DNA of 64,000 nucleotides, from NCBI GenBank assembly GCA_963642245.1, contig CAVIFY010000007.1, positions 7,057 to 71,056 of the forward strand, given 5' to 3'. This DNA is from CAG-217 sp963642245 (lineage in GTDB: Bacteria; Bacillota; Clostridia; Oscillospirales; Acutalibacteraceae). Below are positions 1-8,391 of the stretch, piece by piece (the first letter of the stretch is position 1; every line of letters starts with the position of its first letter). The notes under the pieces were generated by a model. The model was not told the origin of the DNA. It saw only the letters and a list, made by a program, of their open reading frames with translations, and did no database searches. The position numbers were made by a program, and so were the translations under genes.

Positions 1-409
1 TCATCTGCATACCCCGGGAGAAGTCGCTGTATTTCTTATCCGTAGGCAGCCGAAAATCTGCCAGCAGGCGGCGAAACCGCTCGCCGTCCCAACCGGGGAA
101 CAGTGCCGCCAGCACCGGCTCCGTCTGCCGCAAAGTGAAGTTGCCGGGCAAAAAGGGTGTGTCCGGCACATAGCCGATCCGGTCCCGCTGAGCAGGTGTC
201 AGCTGCTGCACCGGGGTGTCAAACAGGGTGATAGTGCCTGCGTCCGGCGCTGCCGTGCCCAGCAGCAGCCGCAAAAGCGTGGTCTTACCGGCGCCGTTGG
301 CACCCACCAGCCCCAGCACCATGCCCGGCTCCAGGGACAGGGTGATCTCCTCCAGTGCAAAGTCCTTGTACCCCTTGCACACCCTCTCCATACTAAACAG
401 TGTGTTCAT
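1..409 (-). CDS. ABC transporter ATP-binding protein (3' end beyond window)
   Basis: This is the first 136 residues of an ABC ATPase; the rest runs off the left edge. The N-terminal part carries a Walker A (GANGAGKTT, about residues 34-42) preceded by the usual beta strands, and a Q-loop region (YVPDTPFLPGNF). The ATG at 409 lies 17 nt inside the end of the upstream GntR gene, so the two are translationally coupled. A YtrA-type repressor followed by an ABC ATPase is the classic layout of small stress-induced exporters such as Bacillus ytrABCDEF. An export role is therefore likely but inferred; no permease is visible in the window. Confidence 0.9.
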   Translation of the reverse strand, partial: MNTLFSMERVCKGYKDFALEEITLSLEPGMVLGLVGANGAGKTTLLRLLLGTAAPDAGTITLFDTPVQQLTPAQRDRIGYVPDTPFLPGNFTLRQTEPVLAALFPGWDGERFRRLLADFRLPTDKKYSDFSRGMQM

Positions 410-773
410 CTTGCAAATCCTCCCATAGCGCCTGCACCTGTGCTCGGCTCAGGCCGCCCAGCGCCATCAACCGGCGCACCTGGCGCAAATGCGCCCGGAT
501 CTCGCCCTGCACATAAGCCCCTGCCCGAGCCGGGGTCACCGGCGACACAAAGCAACCCTTGCCGGGCACCGTGTACAAAAAGCCCTGGCTCTCCAACTCC
601 TCATAGGCCCGCTTGGTGGTGATCACGCTGACTTTCAGCTCCCCGGCCAAAGCGCGAATAGAGGGCAGGGGCGTATCTGCCGGGCAGTCCCCCTGCAAAA
701 CAGCCGCCCGGATCTGGTCGGCGATCTGCTCATAAATGGGTTTTGTACTCCGTGGGTCAATTAAAATGGTCAT
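393..773 (-). CDS. GntR-family transcriptional regulator, YtrA type
   Basis: A 126-residue repressor with an N-terminal winged helix (IYEQIADQIRAAVLQG, then PSIRALAGELKVSVITTKRAYEEL) and a short helical C-terminal tail instead of a ligand-binding FadR/HutC domain. That is the size and shape of the YtrA subfamily. The ATG at 773 was chosen because GGAG lies 7 nt upstream; an upstream in-frame ATG at 842 lies before the promoter. It overlaps the downstream ABC ATPase by 17 nt. The operator over its own promoter indicates autoregulation, probably relieved by a membrane-active or antibiotic stress (inferred). Confidence 0.9.
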   Translation of the reverse strand: MTILIDPRSTKPIYEQIADQIRAAVLQGDCPADTPLPSIRALAGELKVSVITTKRAYEELESQGFLYTVPGKGCFVSPVTPARAGAYVQGEIRAHLRQVRRLMALGGLSRAQVQALWEDLQDEHTV

Positions 774-790
774 AGGCGTTCTCCGTGCAT

Positions 791-815
791 ACTGTATATG
801 TTCAGTATATACAGT
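791..815 (-). promoter_or_regulatory. Inverted-repeat operator for the GntR/YtrA regulator
   Basis: Two 10-nt arms, 791-800 (ACTGTATATG) and 806-815 (TATATACAGT), are complementary at 9 of 10 positions with a 5-nt centre. The site covers the -10 box and the transcription start region, the expected position for autorepression. YtrA-type operators have comparable TGTA..TACA symmetry. Confidence 0.75.
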
Positions 816-832
816 TAAGGCGCATTTGTCAA
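804..832 (-). promoter_or_regulatory. SigmaA promoter of the gntR-ABC operon
   Basis: On the minus strand the -35 TTGACA (827-832) and -10 TATACT (804-809) are separated by exactly 17 nt. It lies about 30 nt upstream of the GntR start. Confidence 0.85.
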
Positions 833-840
833 TAGGGCGC

Positions 841-877
841 ATAAAAAAAGAACCCCAAGCGAAACACTTGGGGTTCT
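841..877 (-). terminator. Intrinsic terminator of rpsF-ssb-rpsR
   Basis: On the minus strand an 11-bp stem (867-877 paired with 849-859; AGAACCCCAAG arm) is followed by a run of seven or more T. It lies 13 nt downstream of the rpsR stop. Confidence 0.9.
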
Positions 878-889
878 GCCATACTGCAA

Positions 890-1126
890 TTAGTCAGCGG
901 TGTAAGGCATAATGGCGATCTGACGCGCTCTCTTGATAGCGGTGGTCAGCTCACGCTGATGCTTTGCGCAGGTGCCGGTCACACGACGAGGCAGGATCTT
1001 GGCGCGCTCAGAGGTGAATTTCTTCAGTCTGGACACATCCTTGTAGTCGATCTCGTCTACCTTTTCTACGCAGAAAACACATACCTTCTTGCGCCCTTTG
1101 CGAGCGCCGCCCTTATTGTAAGCCAT
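890..1126 (-). CDS. rpsR: 30S ribosomal protein S18
   Basis: A 78-residue S18 with the diagnostic core DYKDVSRLKKFTSERAKILPRRVTGTCAKHQREL. It has four potential zinc ligands (VCVFC near residue 16 and CAKH near residue 53), so it looks like the zinc-binding C+ form. S18 pairs with S6 on the platform of the small subunit. It is the last gene of the rpsF-ssb-rpsR operon, 18 nt after ssb, and is followed directly by a strong terminator. Confidence 0.98.
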   Translation of the reverse strand: MAYNKGGARKGRKKVCVFCVEKVDEIDYKDVSRLKKFTSERAKILPRRVTGTCAKHQRELTTAIKRARQIAIMPYTAD

Positions 1127-1144
1127 GCTTGGTTTCCTCCTTCG

Positions 1145-1588
1145 TTAAAATGGTAAATCGTCGTCGTCATCCACGATCTCTTCAAAATCGCTGTTATCTG
1201 CGCTGGCGTAGCTGGGCGCCGGTTGCGCAAAAGCGGGATTGGAGTTTGCGCCGGTAGTGCCACTCTCTGCCTTAGAGCCGCAGAAGGACACATTGCTGGC
1301 AACGACCTGTACACTCTTTCTCTTGTTTCCGTCCTTATCGGTGAAGTTATCCGTCTGGATAGAGCCCTCCACAGCGATCATGGAGCCTTTGCGGAAATAC
1401 TTGGATACGAATTCCGCAGTCTGGCGCCAGGCGGTCACATCAATGAAGTCTGCCTTGCGCTCCTCGCCGGCCCGCTGAAAGTTGCGGTCCACGGCCACCT
1501 GAAAACGCACGACAGAAACGCCGGTGGGCGTTGTTCTCAGTTCCGGATCATAGGTCAGGCGACCCATGATAGCCACTACATTGATCAT
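1145..1588 (-). CDS. ssb: Single-stranded DNA-binding protein
   Basis: A 147-residue SSB. The OB fold is in residues 1-105 (MINVVAIMGRL start, ADFIDVTAWRQTAEFVSKYFRKG, then GSIQTDNF). A low-complexity Gly/Asn/Pro/Ala linker follows, and the acidic tip ends DDDDDLPF. That tip is the docking peptide for RecQ, RecO, PriA and other genome-maintenance partners. It lies between rpsF and rpsR as in most Firmicutes, so it is the housekeeping SsbA type rather than a plasmid or phage copy. Confidence 0.98.
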   Translation of the reverse strand: MINVVAIMGRLTYDPELRTTPTGVSVVRFQVAVDRNFQRAGEERKADFIDVTAWRQTAEFVSKYFRKGSMIAVEGSIQTDNFTDKDGNKRKSVQVVASNVSFCGSKAESGTTGANSNPAFAQPAPSYASADNSDFEEIVDDDDDLPF

Positions 1589-1598
1589 GTGCTCCTCC

Positions 1599-1889
1599 TT
1601 ACTCGCCCTTAGCGACGATCAGAGAACGCAGCACGCCGTCAGTAATGTTGATCACACGATCCAGCTCTGCGGGGAAAGACTCCTCACTGCTGAACTGAGC
1701 GATCACATAGTAACCCTCGGTCTCGTAGTTGATGGGATAAGCCAGCTTGCGCTTGCCCCATTCCTCAACTTCGCCAAGAGTGCCATGCTTGCTGATGAGA
1801 TCCGTAAACTTGGTCTTGAGCGCCTGAGCAGCCTCCTCACCCTTGGACAGGGAGAAAACCAATACGATTTCATAGTTCTTCAATGCCAT
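1599..1889 (-). CDS. rpsF: 30S ribosomal protein S6
   Basis: A 96-residue S6 starting MALKNYEIVLVFS. It shows the RRM-like ferredoxin fold signature (EEWGKRKLAYPINYETEGYYVIAQFSS). The ATG at 1889 follows a strong AAGGAGGT site; the open frame extends upstream but lacks a ribosome site there. It is the first gene of the operon, with 10 nt to ssb. S6 binds S18 and 16S rRNA. In many bacteria the S6:S18 complex also binds its own leader; no clear S6-type mimic was identified in the 80-nt leader here. Confidence 0.97.
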   Translation of the reverse strand: MALKNYEIVLVFSLSKGEEAAQALKTKFTDLISKHGTLGEVEEWGKRKLAYPINYETEGYYVIAQFSSEESFPAELDRVINITDGVLRSLIVAKGE

Positions 1890-1968
1890 TCTAAAGCACC
1901 TCCTTCTGGTCTTTTGGCCGTACATCCTGTGCACGGCAAGGATTACTGTTCCACGGAACAGCCTATGT

Positions 1969-1997
1969 AGTATAACAGAAAGCGCCGCCCCTGTCAA
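1969..1997 (-). promoter_or_regulatory. SigmaA promoter of rpsF-ssb-rpsR
   Basis: TTGACA (1992-1997) and TATACT (1969-1974) on the minus strand are 17 nt apart, matching the consensus closely, about 80 nt upstream of rpsF. Confidence 0.88.
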
Positions 1998-2061
1998 GCA
2001 AAACTTGCGCCCCGGGCGGCGTTCTTTCGTCTATTCCTATATATAGCGGCGGCAGTGGGCG

Positions 2062-2724
2062 TTACACATACCGCAGCACATCGCTGACCCGCTCGATCAC
2101 AGGCACATCGGCGCGCAGGTCCCGGTCCTTGAACCAGCCCCAGTTCATCCGCACCGCCTGCATACCCGCAGACAAAGCGCCGGCAATATCGTTCACCGGG
2201 TGGTCGCCCACATACATACAGTCCGCCGGGGGCAGCTGCACTTTGTCACAGGCGTAGAGGAACAGCGCCGGGTCCGGCTTGTGGACCCCCACATCGCCGC
2301 TGACCACCACCAGGTCCAGAAAGGGGCGCAGGCCGCTCTCGTCCATCTTATGATTTTGCAAATAGGACGGGCCGTTGGTGATCACGCCGGTAACAATACC
2401 CTTCTCCCGCAGGGCCTGCAACATCGGCACCGCGTCCGGGAAGATCACGCAGCAGTCGCCAAAGGTGCGGTCGTAGTGTTCCGCCAGCGCCTCTGCCGTG
2501 GGGGCGTCCGTCCAGTGCCAAAGGGCGATCAGCCCTTTGTACCACTCTATCCGGTCCACATAGCCGCCGTTGCCGCTTTGGCGCATTTGGTGCTTTTTCT
2601 CCTCCAGCTCGCCGCCGGTCACACCGGGGAAGAACCGGGCAAAAAAGCCGTCCATATACCGCTCAAAGGCCGCCGTGCGGTCCTGCAAGGTCTCGTCAAA
2701 ATCAAAGAATACTGCTTTTATCAT
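2062..2724 (-). CDS. HAD-superfamily hydrolase (YjjG/PGP-like)
   Basis: A 220-residue HAD phosphatase. Motif I is FFDFDETL (Asp nucleophile, residues 5-12), motif II is VITNG, motif III is the conserved Lys in HKPDPALF, and motif IV is GDHPVNDIAGA. The helical cap between motifs I and II makes it a C1-type small-molecule phosphatase. The ATG at 2724 lies inside the 3' end of ribF in another frame, so it is normally translationally coupled to ribF. Because of a frameshift in ribF, the present sequence also reads continuously from ribF into this gene. The substrate cannot be told from sequence. Confidence 0.9.
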   Translation of the reverse strand: MIKAVFFDFDETLQDRTAAFERYMDGFFARFFPGVTGGELEEKKHQMRQSGNGGYVDRIEWYKGLIALWHWTDAPTAEALAEHYDRTFGDCCVIFPDAVPMLQALREKGIVTGVITNGPSYLQNHKMDESGLRPFLDLVVVSGDVGVHKPDPALFLYACDKVQLPPADCMYVGDHPVNDIAGALSAGMQAVRMNWGWFKDRDLRADVPVIERVSDVLRYV

Positions 2725-3504
2725 GATCCAGTTGCTCCCGTAGCGCTCCGATGGAAGAAAACTTCTGTTCCGGGCGCAAAAAACGCACCAGCTCCACCTG
2801 CACCGTTTGGCCGTACAAGTCGCCGTTGTAGTCAAAAATATGGGTCTCTGCCAAGGGGGTCTCCACCTGCCAGGTGGGGTAAAGCCCCGATACCAGGTGT
2901 CCCCCACCAAAATGCGGCTCTCATACACGCCGAATTTGGGCAGCACCAGTCCCTCCGGGTACTGCTGGTTAATGGTGGGATAGCCGATGGTGCGGCCCCG
3001 GGCGTCGCCGTGGAGCACCGGGTTTTCAAAAGTAAAGTTGTAGCCCAGCATGGCTGCCGCCTGCTCCATCTCGCCGGCCTGTATCGCCGCTCGAATACGA
3101 GTGGAGCTGATGGGCGCGCCCTGGTAGTCCTGGTGCTCTAAGATACGCACCCAAATGCCCCGGTCCTCCAGGTACGCCCGCAGGCGCATTGCGTCCCAGG
3201 CAGCGTCCTTGCCAAAGCGGAAATTAAACCCGCACAGCACCATACCGGCACCAAAGCGACCGATAAGCACATCCTCCACAAACTGCCGACCGTCCATATT
3301 GCGAATGGCGTCAAAATCCGCAAACACCGCCGTGGGGTAGCGGCGCTGAAAAATGCTCTTTTGCAGCAGGGAAAAGCGGTTGTGCACGCAGTAGATCACC
3401 ACCTGCTCTGCCCCGGTGCACACAATATTGTGCGCCCGGTGCATACCGTCAAAATCCCCCATGGCCACCGCCGTTATTCTCTTTTGGTTCTCACTCTTTT
3501 GCAT
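2702..3504 (-). pseudogene. ribF: Bifunctional riboflavin kinase/FMN adenylyltransferase, frameshifted
   Basis: The N-terminal FMN adenylyltransferase half is intact (AMGDFDGMHRAH, GFNFRFGKDA, ISSTRIR). The kinase half begins normally (HGDARGRTIGYPTINQ, then WYRG near codon 208). After FT the frame is lost at about 2877-2883. The next frame continues with PTWQVETPLAETHIFDYNG and runs to a TGA at 2702-2704, exactly as in intact RibF. The conserved block between WYRG and PT (normally TNxGxR) is missing, which fits a deletion of about 16 nt. As written, the ORF runs on into the HAD gene to give a 480-residue fusion. Kinase activity should be lost. Assembly error is the main alternative. Confidence 0.8.
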
Positions 3505-3510
3505 ACAAAT

Positions 3511-4410
3511 TTATCTCATTACCATCACGCGAGCCACCAGCAACTGGCTGCCGTCTGCCGACGGACTGCCCAGTCCCAGGAACACACCCGCCGGGTCATA
3601 CACCCGGTAATAGCGCTCTGTCAGCTGCCGGTGCAGCCGCACCGCGTCCAGCGCGCCGCCGTTGCCGAACCGCCGCGCCTGGGGCGCCGTTACCTGCAAA
3701 GCCGGGTACGCCGCCAGCAGCTCATCCACCGGGCGCAGGCAGGGGGCAAAATCGCCGCCGCTGTCTCGCAGGGCTTGCAGCTGCTCCAAGGTCACGCAAT
3801 CCGCCAGCTCCACCCCCATAGCGCAGGTGCGCTGCAAGGCGGTCATCACCGCGCCGCAACCCAAAGCCTGTCCCAGGTCGTGGATCAAAGTCCGAATATA
3901 GGTGCCCTTGGTGCAGGTCACATCTATGGTATAGGTATTCTTTTCTTCTTCCGCTGCCGTCAGGCGCAGATCCAAAATGGTCACCGGGCGGGCCGCTCGC
4001 TCCACGGTCTTGCCCTGGCGAGCCAATTCATACAACCGCTGACCGTCCACGCTCACCGCCGAGTACATCGGCGGCACCTGCATGATCTCGCCCCGAAAGG
4101 CAGAAAGCGCCGCCTCAACAGCCGCCCGATCCGCAGTGACCGGTCGGCGGGTGAGCACCGTGCCGGTACAATCCTGGGTGTCCGTTGTCTCCCCCAGGCG
4201 GAAGGTGGCCAGGTAGCGCTTGTTGCTGTCCGGCAAATAGTCAAGAAAGCGGGTGGCCCCGCCCAGCAGCACCGGCAGCACGCCGGTAGCCATAGGATCC
4301 AGGGTGCCGGTATGGCCCGCCTTGCGCTCCCGGGTGATCCCCCGCACCTTGGCCACCACGCCAAAGGAGGTGATCTCCGCCGGTTTGCAAATACACAGAA
4401 CGCCGGTCAT
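3511..4410 (-). CDS. truB: tRNA pseudouridine(55) synthase
   Basis: A 299-residue TruB that makes pseudouridine 55 in the T loop of tRNAs. The catalytic Asp is in the motif GHTGTLDPMATGVLPVLLG (residues 33-51). KRYLATFRLGETTDTQD, PPMYSAVSVDGQRLYELAR and KGTYIRTLIHDLG are also family blocks. The C-terminal part fits a PUA-like domain. Its ATG overlaps the nrnA stop as ATGA; an ATG 18 nt upstream is less likely. truB followed by ribF is conserved in Firmicutes. Confidence 0.97.
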   Translation of the reverse strand: MTGVLCICKPAEITSFGVVAKVRGITRERKAGHTGTLDPMATGVLPVLLGGATRFLDYLPDSNKRYLATFRLGETTDTQDCTGTVLTRRPVTADRAAVEAALSAFRGEIMQVPPMYSAVSVDGQRLYELARQGKTVERAARPVTILDLRLTAAEEEKNTYTIDVTCTKGTYIRTLIHDLGQALGCGAVMTALQRTCAMGVELADCVTLEQLQALRDSGGDFAPCLRPVDELLAAYPALQVTAPQARRFGNGGALDAVRLHRQLTERYYRVYDPAGVFLGLGSPSADGSQLLVARVMVMR

Positions 4411-5348
4411 ACCAGCAGCTCCCCGCACTTCTCCACCAGCTTGGCCCGGGCGGTCTTTACATCCATATCCAGGGTGCAGGCCGCCGCCTGGGGGTGACCG
4501 CCGCCGCCAAAGGCCTTGGCGATCTCCGCCGCGTTCACACTCTCAAAGGTGCGCAGGGAGGCCTTGCAGGTGCCGTCCGGCTTCTCCCGAATGGTAATGC
4601 CCACTTCCACGCCCTCAATCTGGCGGGTCAGGGGGGCCAGGCCCTCCGTCTCCTGCTCGTTGGAGCCGGTCAGGTGGTACATCTCCTGGGTGACGGTGAT
4701 AATGGCCACCCGCTCGTCCAGATAAAAGCGCATGGACTCCAGCGCCAGCCGTTCCAGCCGGGCATAGGTCTTGGTCTTGGTCTCAAACATCACCCGATTG
4801 ATCCGGCCGTTGTCGGCCCCGGCCTCGATCAGATCCGCTGCAATGCGGTAGCTCTCCGCCGTGGCGGAAGCGTAACGAAAGCAGCCGGTGTCCGTAGAAA
4901 TGCCGGTGTACAGGCAGTTGGCAATGCCCTTATCCAGGGGCACGCCCATCTCCCGGATCACCTTGTAGATGATCTCGCTGGCAGCAGCGGCGCCGTCGTC
5001 CAGCAGCAGCCGGTCCGCATAATCCGTGTTGGTGCCGTGGTGGTCGATACACAGATCAATATGGTACTTGCCCTGAATGGCGCCCAGCAGCCCCTCGGTG
5101 GCCACATCCACCGCCACCACAAACCGGGGGGTAAACTTCATAGGCACAATATCGTCAAAGAGATAATTGTACTTGGGGGGAATGTCCGCCTCGTTCTTCA
5201 CATAGGCGAACTTACCCTTTTGCAGCAGCGCCCGGCAAAGGGCAAAGCCGCAACCCAGTGTGTCTCCGTCCGGGTGGGCGTGGGTCAGAATTAAAATATC
5301 GTCCTGCTCCAGCAGCAGCCGGGCACATTCCTTTACATCAATCCTCAT
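4407..5348 (-). CDS. nrnA: Bifunctional oligoribonuclease / PAP phosphatase (DHH-DHHA1)
   Basis: A 313-residue DHH-family phosphoesterase. The N-terminal DHH domain shows THAHPDGDTLGCG (metal ligands, about residues 22-34), VVAVDVA and IDHHGTN. The C-terminal DHHA1 domain ends with the RNA-binding FGGGGHPQAAAC. NrnA degrades nanoRNA and 3'-phosphoadenosine-5'-phosphate. It overlaps rbfA by 11 nt upstream and truB by ATGA downstream, so it is part of the long rimP-ribF operon. Confidence 0.95.
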   Translation of the reverse strand: MRIDVKECARLLLEQDDILILTHAHPDGDTLGCGFALCRALLQKGKFAYVKNEADIPPKYNYLFDDIVPMKFTPRFVVAVDVATEGLLGAIQGKYHIDLCIDHHGTNTDYADRLLLDDGAAAASEIIYKVIREMGVPLDKGIANCLYTGISTDTGCFRYASATAESYRIAADLIEAGADNGRINRVMFETKTKTYARLERLALESMRFYLDERVAIITVTQEMYHLTGSNEQETEGLAPLTRQIEGVEVGITIREKPDGTCKASLRTFESVNAAEIAKAFGGGGHPQAAACTLDMDVKTARAKLVEKCGELLV

Positions 5349-5685
5349 GTTCCAGTTCCTTCAGCTTATCCCAAAGGGCAAAGCCCTTCTCAATGGAGTC
5401 GTCGGCAATAAAGCGCAGCTCCGGGCACTTGCGCAGGTGCAGCCGCTGACCCAGCTCGTGGCGAATATAGCCCTGGGCGGCGGTCAGGCCCTTTACGGAC
5501 GCCTTGGCCGCCTCCATGCCCTCCATGGCGCTCACATACACCTTGGCATAGCTGAGATCGTTGGTAACGCTCACCTTGACCACCGTGAGCATACCGCTGA
5601 TCCGTGGGTCTTTCAGCTCCCGCAGGATCGCCACGATCTCCCGCTTAATATCCTCTGTAATTCTGTCAATATGATAACCGGGCAT
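5338..5685 (-). CDS. rbfA: Ribosome-binding factor A
   Basis: A 115-residue RbfA with a KH-type fold: N-terminal helix (HIDRITEDIKREIVAILRELKDPRI), beta strands (LTVVKVSVTNDLSYAKVYVS) and the RHELGQRLHLRKCPELRF block with its family AxG-like kink. It assists late 16S rRNA and 30S maturation. It lies 13 nt after infB and overlaps nrnA, as in other Firmicutes. Confidence 0.97.
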   Translation of the reverse strand: MPGYHIDRITEDIKREIVAILRELKDPRISGMLTVVKVSVTNDLSYAKVYVSAMEGMEAAKASVKGLTAAQGYIRHELGQRLHLRKCPELRFIADDSIEKGFALWDKLKELEHED

Positions 5686-5698
5686 TTTGCACTCCTAC

Positions 5699-8071
5699 TC
5701 AGTCTCTGTACTCCTCGACCACATAGCACTCCAGCACATCGCCGGGCTGAATATCGTCCCAGCCCTCCAGGCTGATACCGCACTCATAGCCGGAAGATAC
5801 ATCCTTTACATCGTCCTTAAACCGCTTTAAGCCCTTCAGCGGCACATCGGCCAGCTGCTTGCCGTCACGCACCAGGCGCACCTTGCCCTCCCGGCGGATA
5901 TTACCGCTGGTGACCAGGGAGCCTGCAATGGTGCCGGCGGAAGAGATCTTGTACACCTCGCGTACCTCGGCGGTGCCGGTGTCCACATCTCTGTACTTGG
6001 GCGCGCGCATACCGCGCATAGCCGCCTCGATCTCCTCAATGGCGTCATAAATAATATTGTAGCTGCGAATATCCACGCCGTCCCGGTCTGCGTTCTCCTT
6101 AGCCACCGGGTCTACGCCGGTGTTAAACGCCACGATAATGGCGTTGGAGGCAGCGGCCAGCATCACATCGCTCTCGCTGACGGAGCCCACGGCGCCGTGG
6201 ATCACATGGACCCGCACCTCGTCGTTTTCGATCTTCAGCAGGGACTGCTTTACAGCCTCCACAGAGCCTTGAACATCTGCCTTAATGACCACATTAAAGG
6301 CCTTCAGCTCGCCGGCCTGCAAGGTGTCAAACAGGGTGTCCAGCGTCACCTTGTGGAAGGCGCTGAATTCTTCTTCCTTGGCAGCTTCCTTACGCTGCTC
6401 CACCAGCTGGCGGGCCAGCCGCTCGTCGGACACGGCGTTAAAGCCGTCGCCGCTCATGGGCGCGCTGTCCAGACCCATGATCTCTACCGGCACACTGGGA
6501 CCGGCGGCGTTCACCTTGCGGCCGCGATAATCGGTCATGGCGCGCACCTTACCCACGGCCGTACCGGCCACGATCACATCACCGGCATGGAGCGTACCGT
6601 TCTGTACCAGCAAGGTAGCGATGGGGCCGCGGCCCTTATCCAGCTTGGCCTCGATCACCGTACCCTTGGCGGTACGGTCCGGGTTGGCTTTCAGCTCCTG
6701 CATTTCCGCCACCAGCAGAATGGTCTCCAGCAGCTTGTCAATGCCCATCTTGGTCTTGGCAGACACAGGCACGCAGATCACATTGCCGCCCCATTCCTCC
6801 GGCACCAGTTCGTGCTCGGTGAGCTGCTGCATCACCCGATCCGGGTTGGCGCCCTCTTTATCCATCTTGTTAATGGCAACGATAATTTCAACGCCCGCTG
6901 CCTTGGCGTGGTTGATGGCCTCAATGGTCTGGGGCATAATGCCGTCGTCCGCAGCCACTACCAGCACGGCAATATCCGTCGCCATAGCACCGCGGGCACG
7001 CATGGCGGTAAAGGCCGCGTGGCCGGGGGTGTCCAGGAAAGTGATCTTCTCGCCGTTCGCTTCTACCTGATACGCACCGATGTGCTGGGTAATGCCGCCG
7101 GCCTCGGTAGAGGTCACATCCGTATGGCGAATGGCGTCCAAAATAGAGGTCTTACCATGGTCAACATGGCCCATTACGCAGACCACCGGCGGGCGCTTAA
7201 TGGCGTTCTCGTCGTTCTCGTCGTCCTCCTCAATGATCTGCTCCTCAATGGAGACCACGACCTGCTTCTCCACCTTGGCGCCCAGCTCGGTGGCCACGAT
7301 CTCTGCGGTATCGTAGTCGATCACTTCGTTCACGCTGGCCATCACGCCCAGGCTCATCAGCTTTTTGATCACTTCCGTAGCGGTCATACGCAGCAGGCTT
7401 GCCAGATCACCCACGGTGATCTCCTCCGGCACCTTAATGGTGATCTGCTGCTTTTTACGCTGCTCCGCAATGCGGGCCAGGCGCTGAGCCTCCGTCTCTC
7501 TCTTGGAGCGGGCGCGCATACCCTGGGGCCGCTTTTTGCGGTACTGCTTGCTCTTTTGGTTGAGCTTCTGCTTCTTCTGATAATCGCCCATGTTGGAAGC
7601 GGGGGCAATGTCCTCGTACTTCTGATTGTACTTCTCCAGGTCCACATTGTTCACCCGGGTGTCCACATGACGGGTCTCGCCCTTGGTGCGTGCCTGGGGC
7701 GCCTGATTGGCCTTCTTCTTGGCCTTCTCCTCTGCCCGCTTGGCCGCCTGCTCCGCCATCTGCAAAATGGCAGCCTGGCTCTGGCGCTTCTTGTCCTTCT
7801 CCGTGTTGCCGGTGGACTGGGGCTTTTTCTCCTTCTTCTGCTGCGGGGCCTGGCCCTTGGGCTTATTGGCCCGCAGGGCGTAGAACTTGTCGAAGTTCTC
7901 TACGCTGTGGGTCTTGGTAATGCGGTCAAAGAGGGCGTTCAGCTCCCCCTCCTCCAGCACGGTGGACGGCGACTTCTTGGCCGCGCCGCACTGGGCCAGC
8001 AGATCCAAAACTTCTTTATTCTGTACACCGAAGCCGGCAGCGACATCGGATACCTTTACTTTTATGACCAT
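5699..8071 (-). CDS. infB: Translation initiation factor IF-2
   Basis: A 790-residue IF-2. Residues 1-50 form the IF2-N subdomain. A Lys/Arg/Glu/Gln-rich linker follows (about 65-210), then a second IF2-N domain (about 212-265). The G domain has G1 GHVDHGKT (301-308), G3 DTPGH (347-351) and G4 NKMD (401-404), followed by the beta-barrel and fMet-tRNA-binding C-terminal domains. It delivers initiator tRNA to the 30S P site. The ATG at 8071 overlaps the upstream L7Ae-like gene by 10 nt. Its N-terminal extension is shorter than in Proteobacteria and typical for Clostridia. Confidence 0.98.
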   Translation of the reverse strand: MVIKVKVSDVAAGFGVQNKEVLDLLAQCGAAKKSPSTVLEEGELNALFDRITKTHSVENFDKFYALRANKPKGQAPQQKKEKKPQSTGNTEKDKKRQSQAAILQMAEQAAKRAEEKAKKKANQAPQARTKGETRHVDTRVNNVDLEKYNQKYEDIAPASNMGDYQKKQKLNQKSKQYRKKRPQGMRARSKRETEAQRLARIAEQRKKQQITIKVPEEITVGDLASLLRMTATEVIKKLMSLGVMASVNEVIDYDTAEIVATELGAKVEKQVVVSIEEQIIEEDDENDENAIKRPPVVCVMGHVDHGKTSILDAIRHTDVTSTEAGGITQHIGAYQVEANGEKITFLDTPGHAAFTAMRARGAMATDIAVLVVAADDGIMPQTIEAINHAKAAGVEIIVAINKMDKEGANPDRVMQQLTEHELVPEEWGGNVICVPVSAKTKMGIDKLLETILLVAEMQELKANPDRTAKGTVIEAKLDKGRGPIATLLVQNGTLHAGDVIVAGTAVGKVRAMTDYRGRKVNAAGPSVPVEIMGLDSAPMSGDGFNAVSDERLARQLVEQRKEAAKEEEFSAFHKVTLDTLFDTLQAGELKAFNVVIKADVQGSVEAVKQSLLKIENDEVRVHVIHGAVGSVSESDVMLAAASNAIIVAFNTGVDPVAKENADRDGVDIRSYNIIYDAIEEIEAAMRGMRAPKYRDVDTGTAEVREVYKISSAGTIAGSLVTSGNIRREGKVRLVRDGKQLADVPLKGLKRFKDDVKDVSSGYECGISLEGWDDIQPGDVLECYVVEEYRD

Positions 8072-8391
8072 TCCTTTTCCTCCTGTTGCAATAATTCTTC
8101 AATGCGTGCCGCAAAGCCTGCGTCCTCCACCGTGAGCACCCCCGCCCGGTAACCCAGGGCAAAGTGTATCTCATCTATGGTGCAGGGCAGGGCACGCATA
8201 CGGGGGGCTTTGGCACGCTTTTGGCCGGCGGTCTCAAACTCGCGGACCAGCCGGGGCGACACATCCCGCGCCGTCAGCACCAGCTGCGCCTTGCCGTCGC
8301 GCACGCTCTGCAAGGCCAGGTCGTGCCCCATTGCCAGCTTGCCTGCACGGCGGGCAAGCCCCAACATAGAAAGCCACTTGGCGTTATTCAT
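8062..8391 (-). CDS. ylxQ: L7Ae/L30e-family RNA-binding protein (YlxQ-like)
   Basis: A 109-residue L7Ae/L30e/S12e/Gadd45 fold protein (LSMLGLARRAGKLAMGHDLALQSVRDGKAQLVLTARDVS). It is a paralogue of archaeal kink-turn-binding ribosomal proteins and sits between ylxR and infB in Firmicutes. It overlaps both neighbours by 8-10 nt. K-turn RNA binding is expected from the family, but its in vivo target is not settled. Confidence 0.9.
   Translation of the reverse strand: MNNAKWLSMLGLARRAGKLAMGHDLALQSVRDGKAQLVLTARDVSPRLVREFETAGQKRAKAPRMRALPCTIDEIHFALGYRAGVLTVEDAGFAARIEELLQQEEKEWS

Noticed and set aside
6197..8152. Long plus-strand open frame opposite infB (about 650 codons).
   Set aside because: It mirrors the infB codons, is His/Leu/Gly-rich low-complexity, has no ribosome site or known domain, and is a usual effect of high-GC antisense frames.
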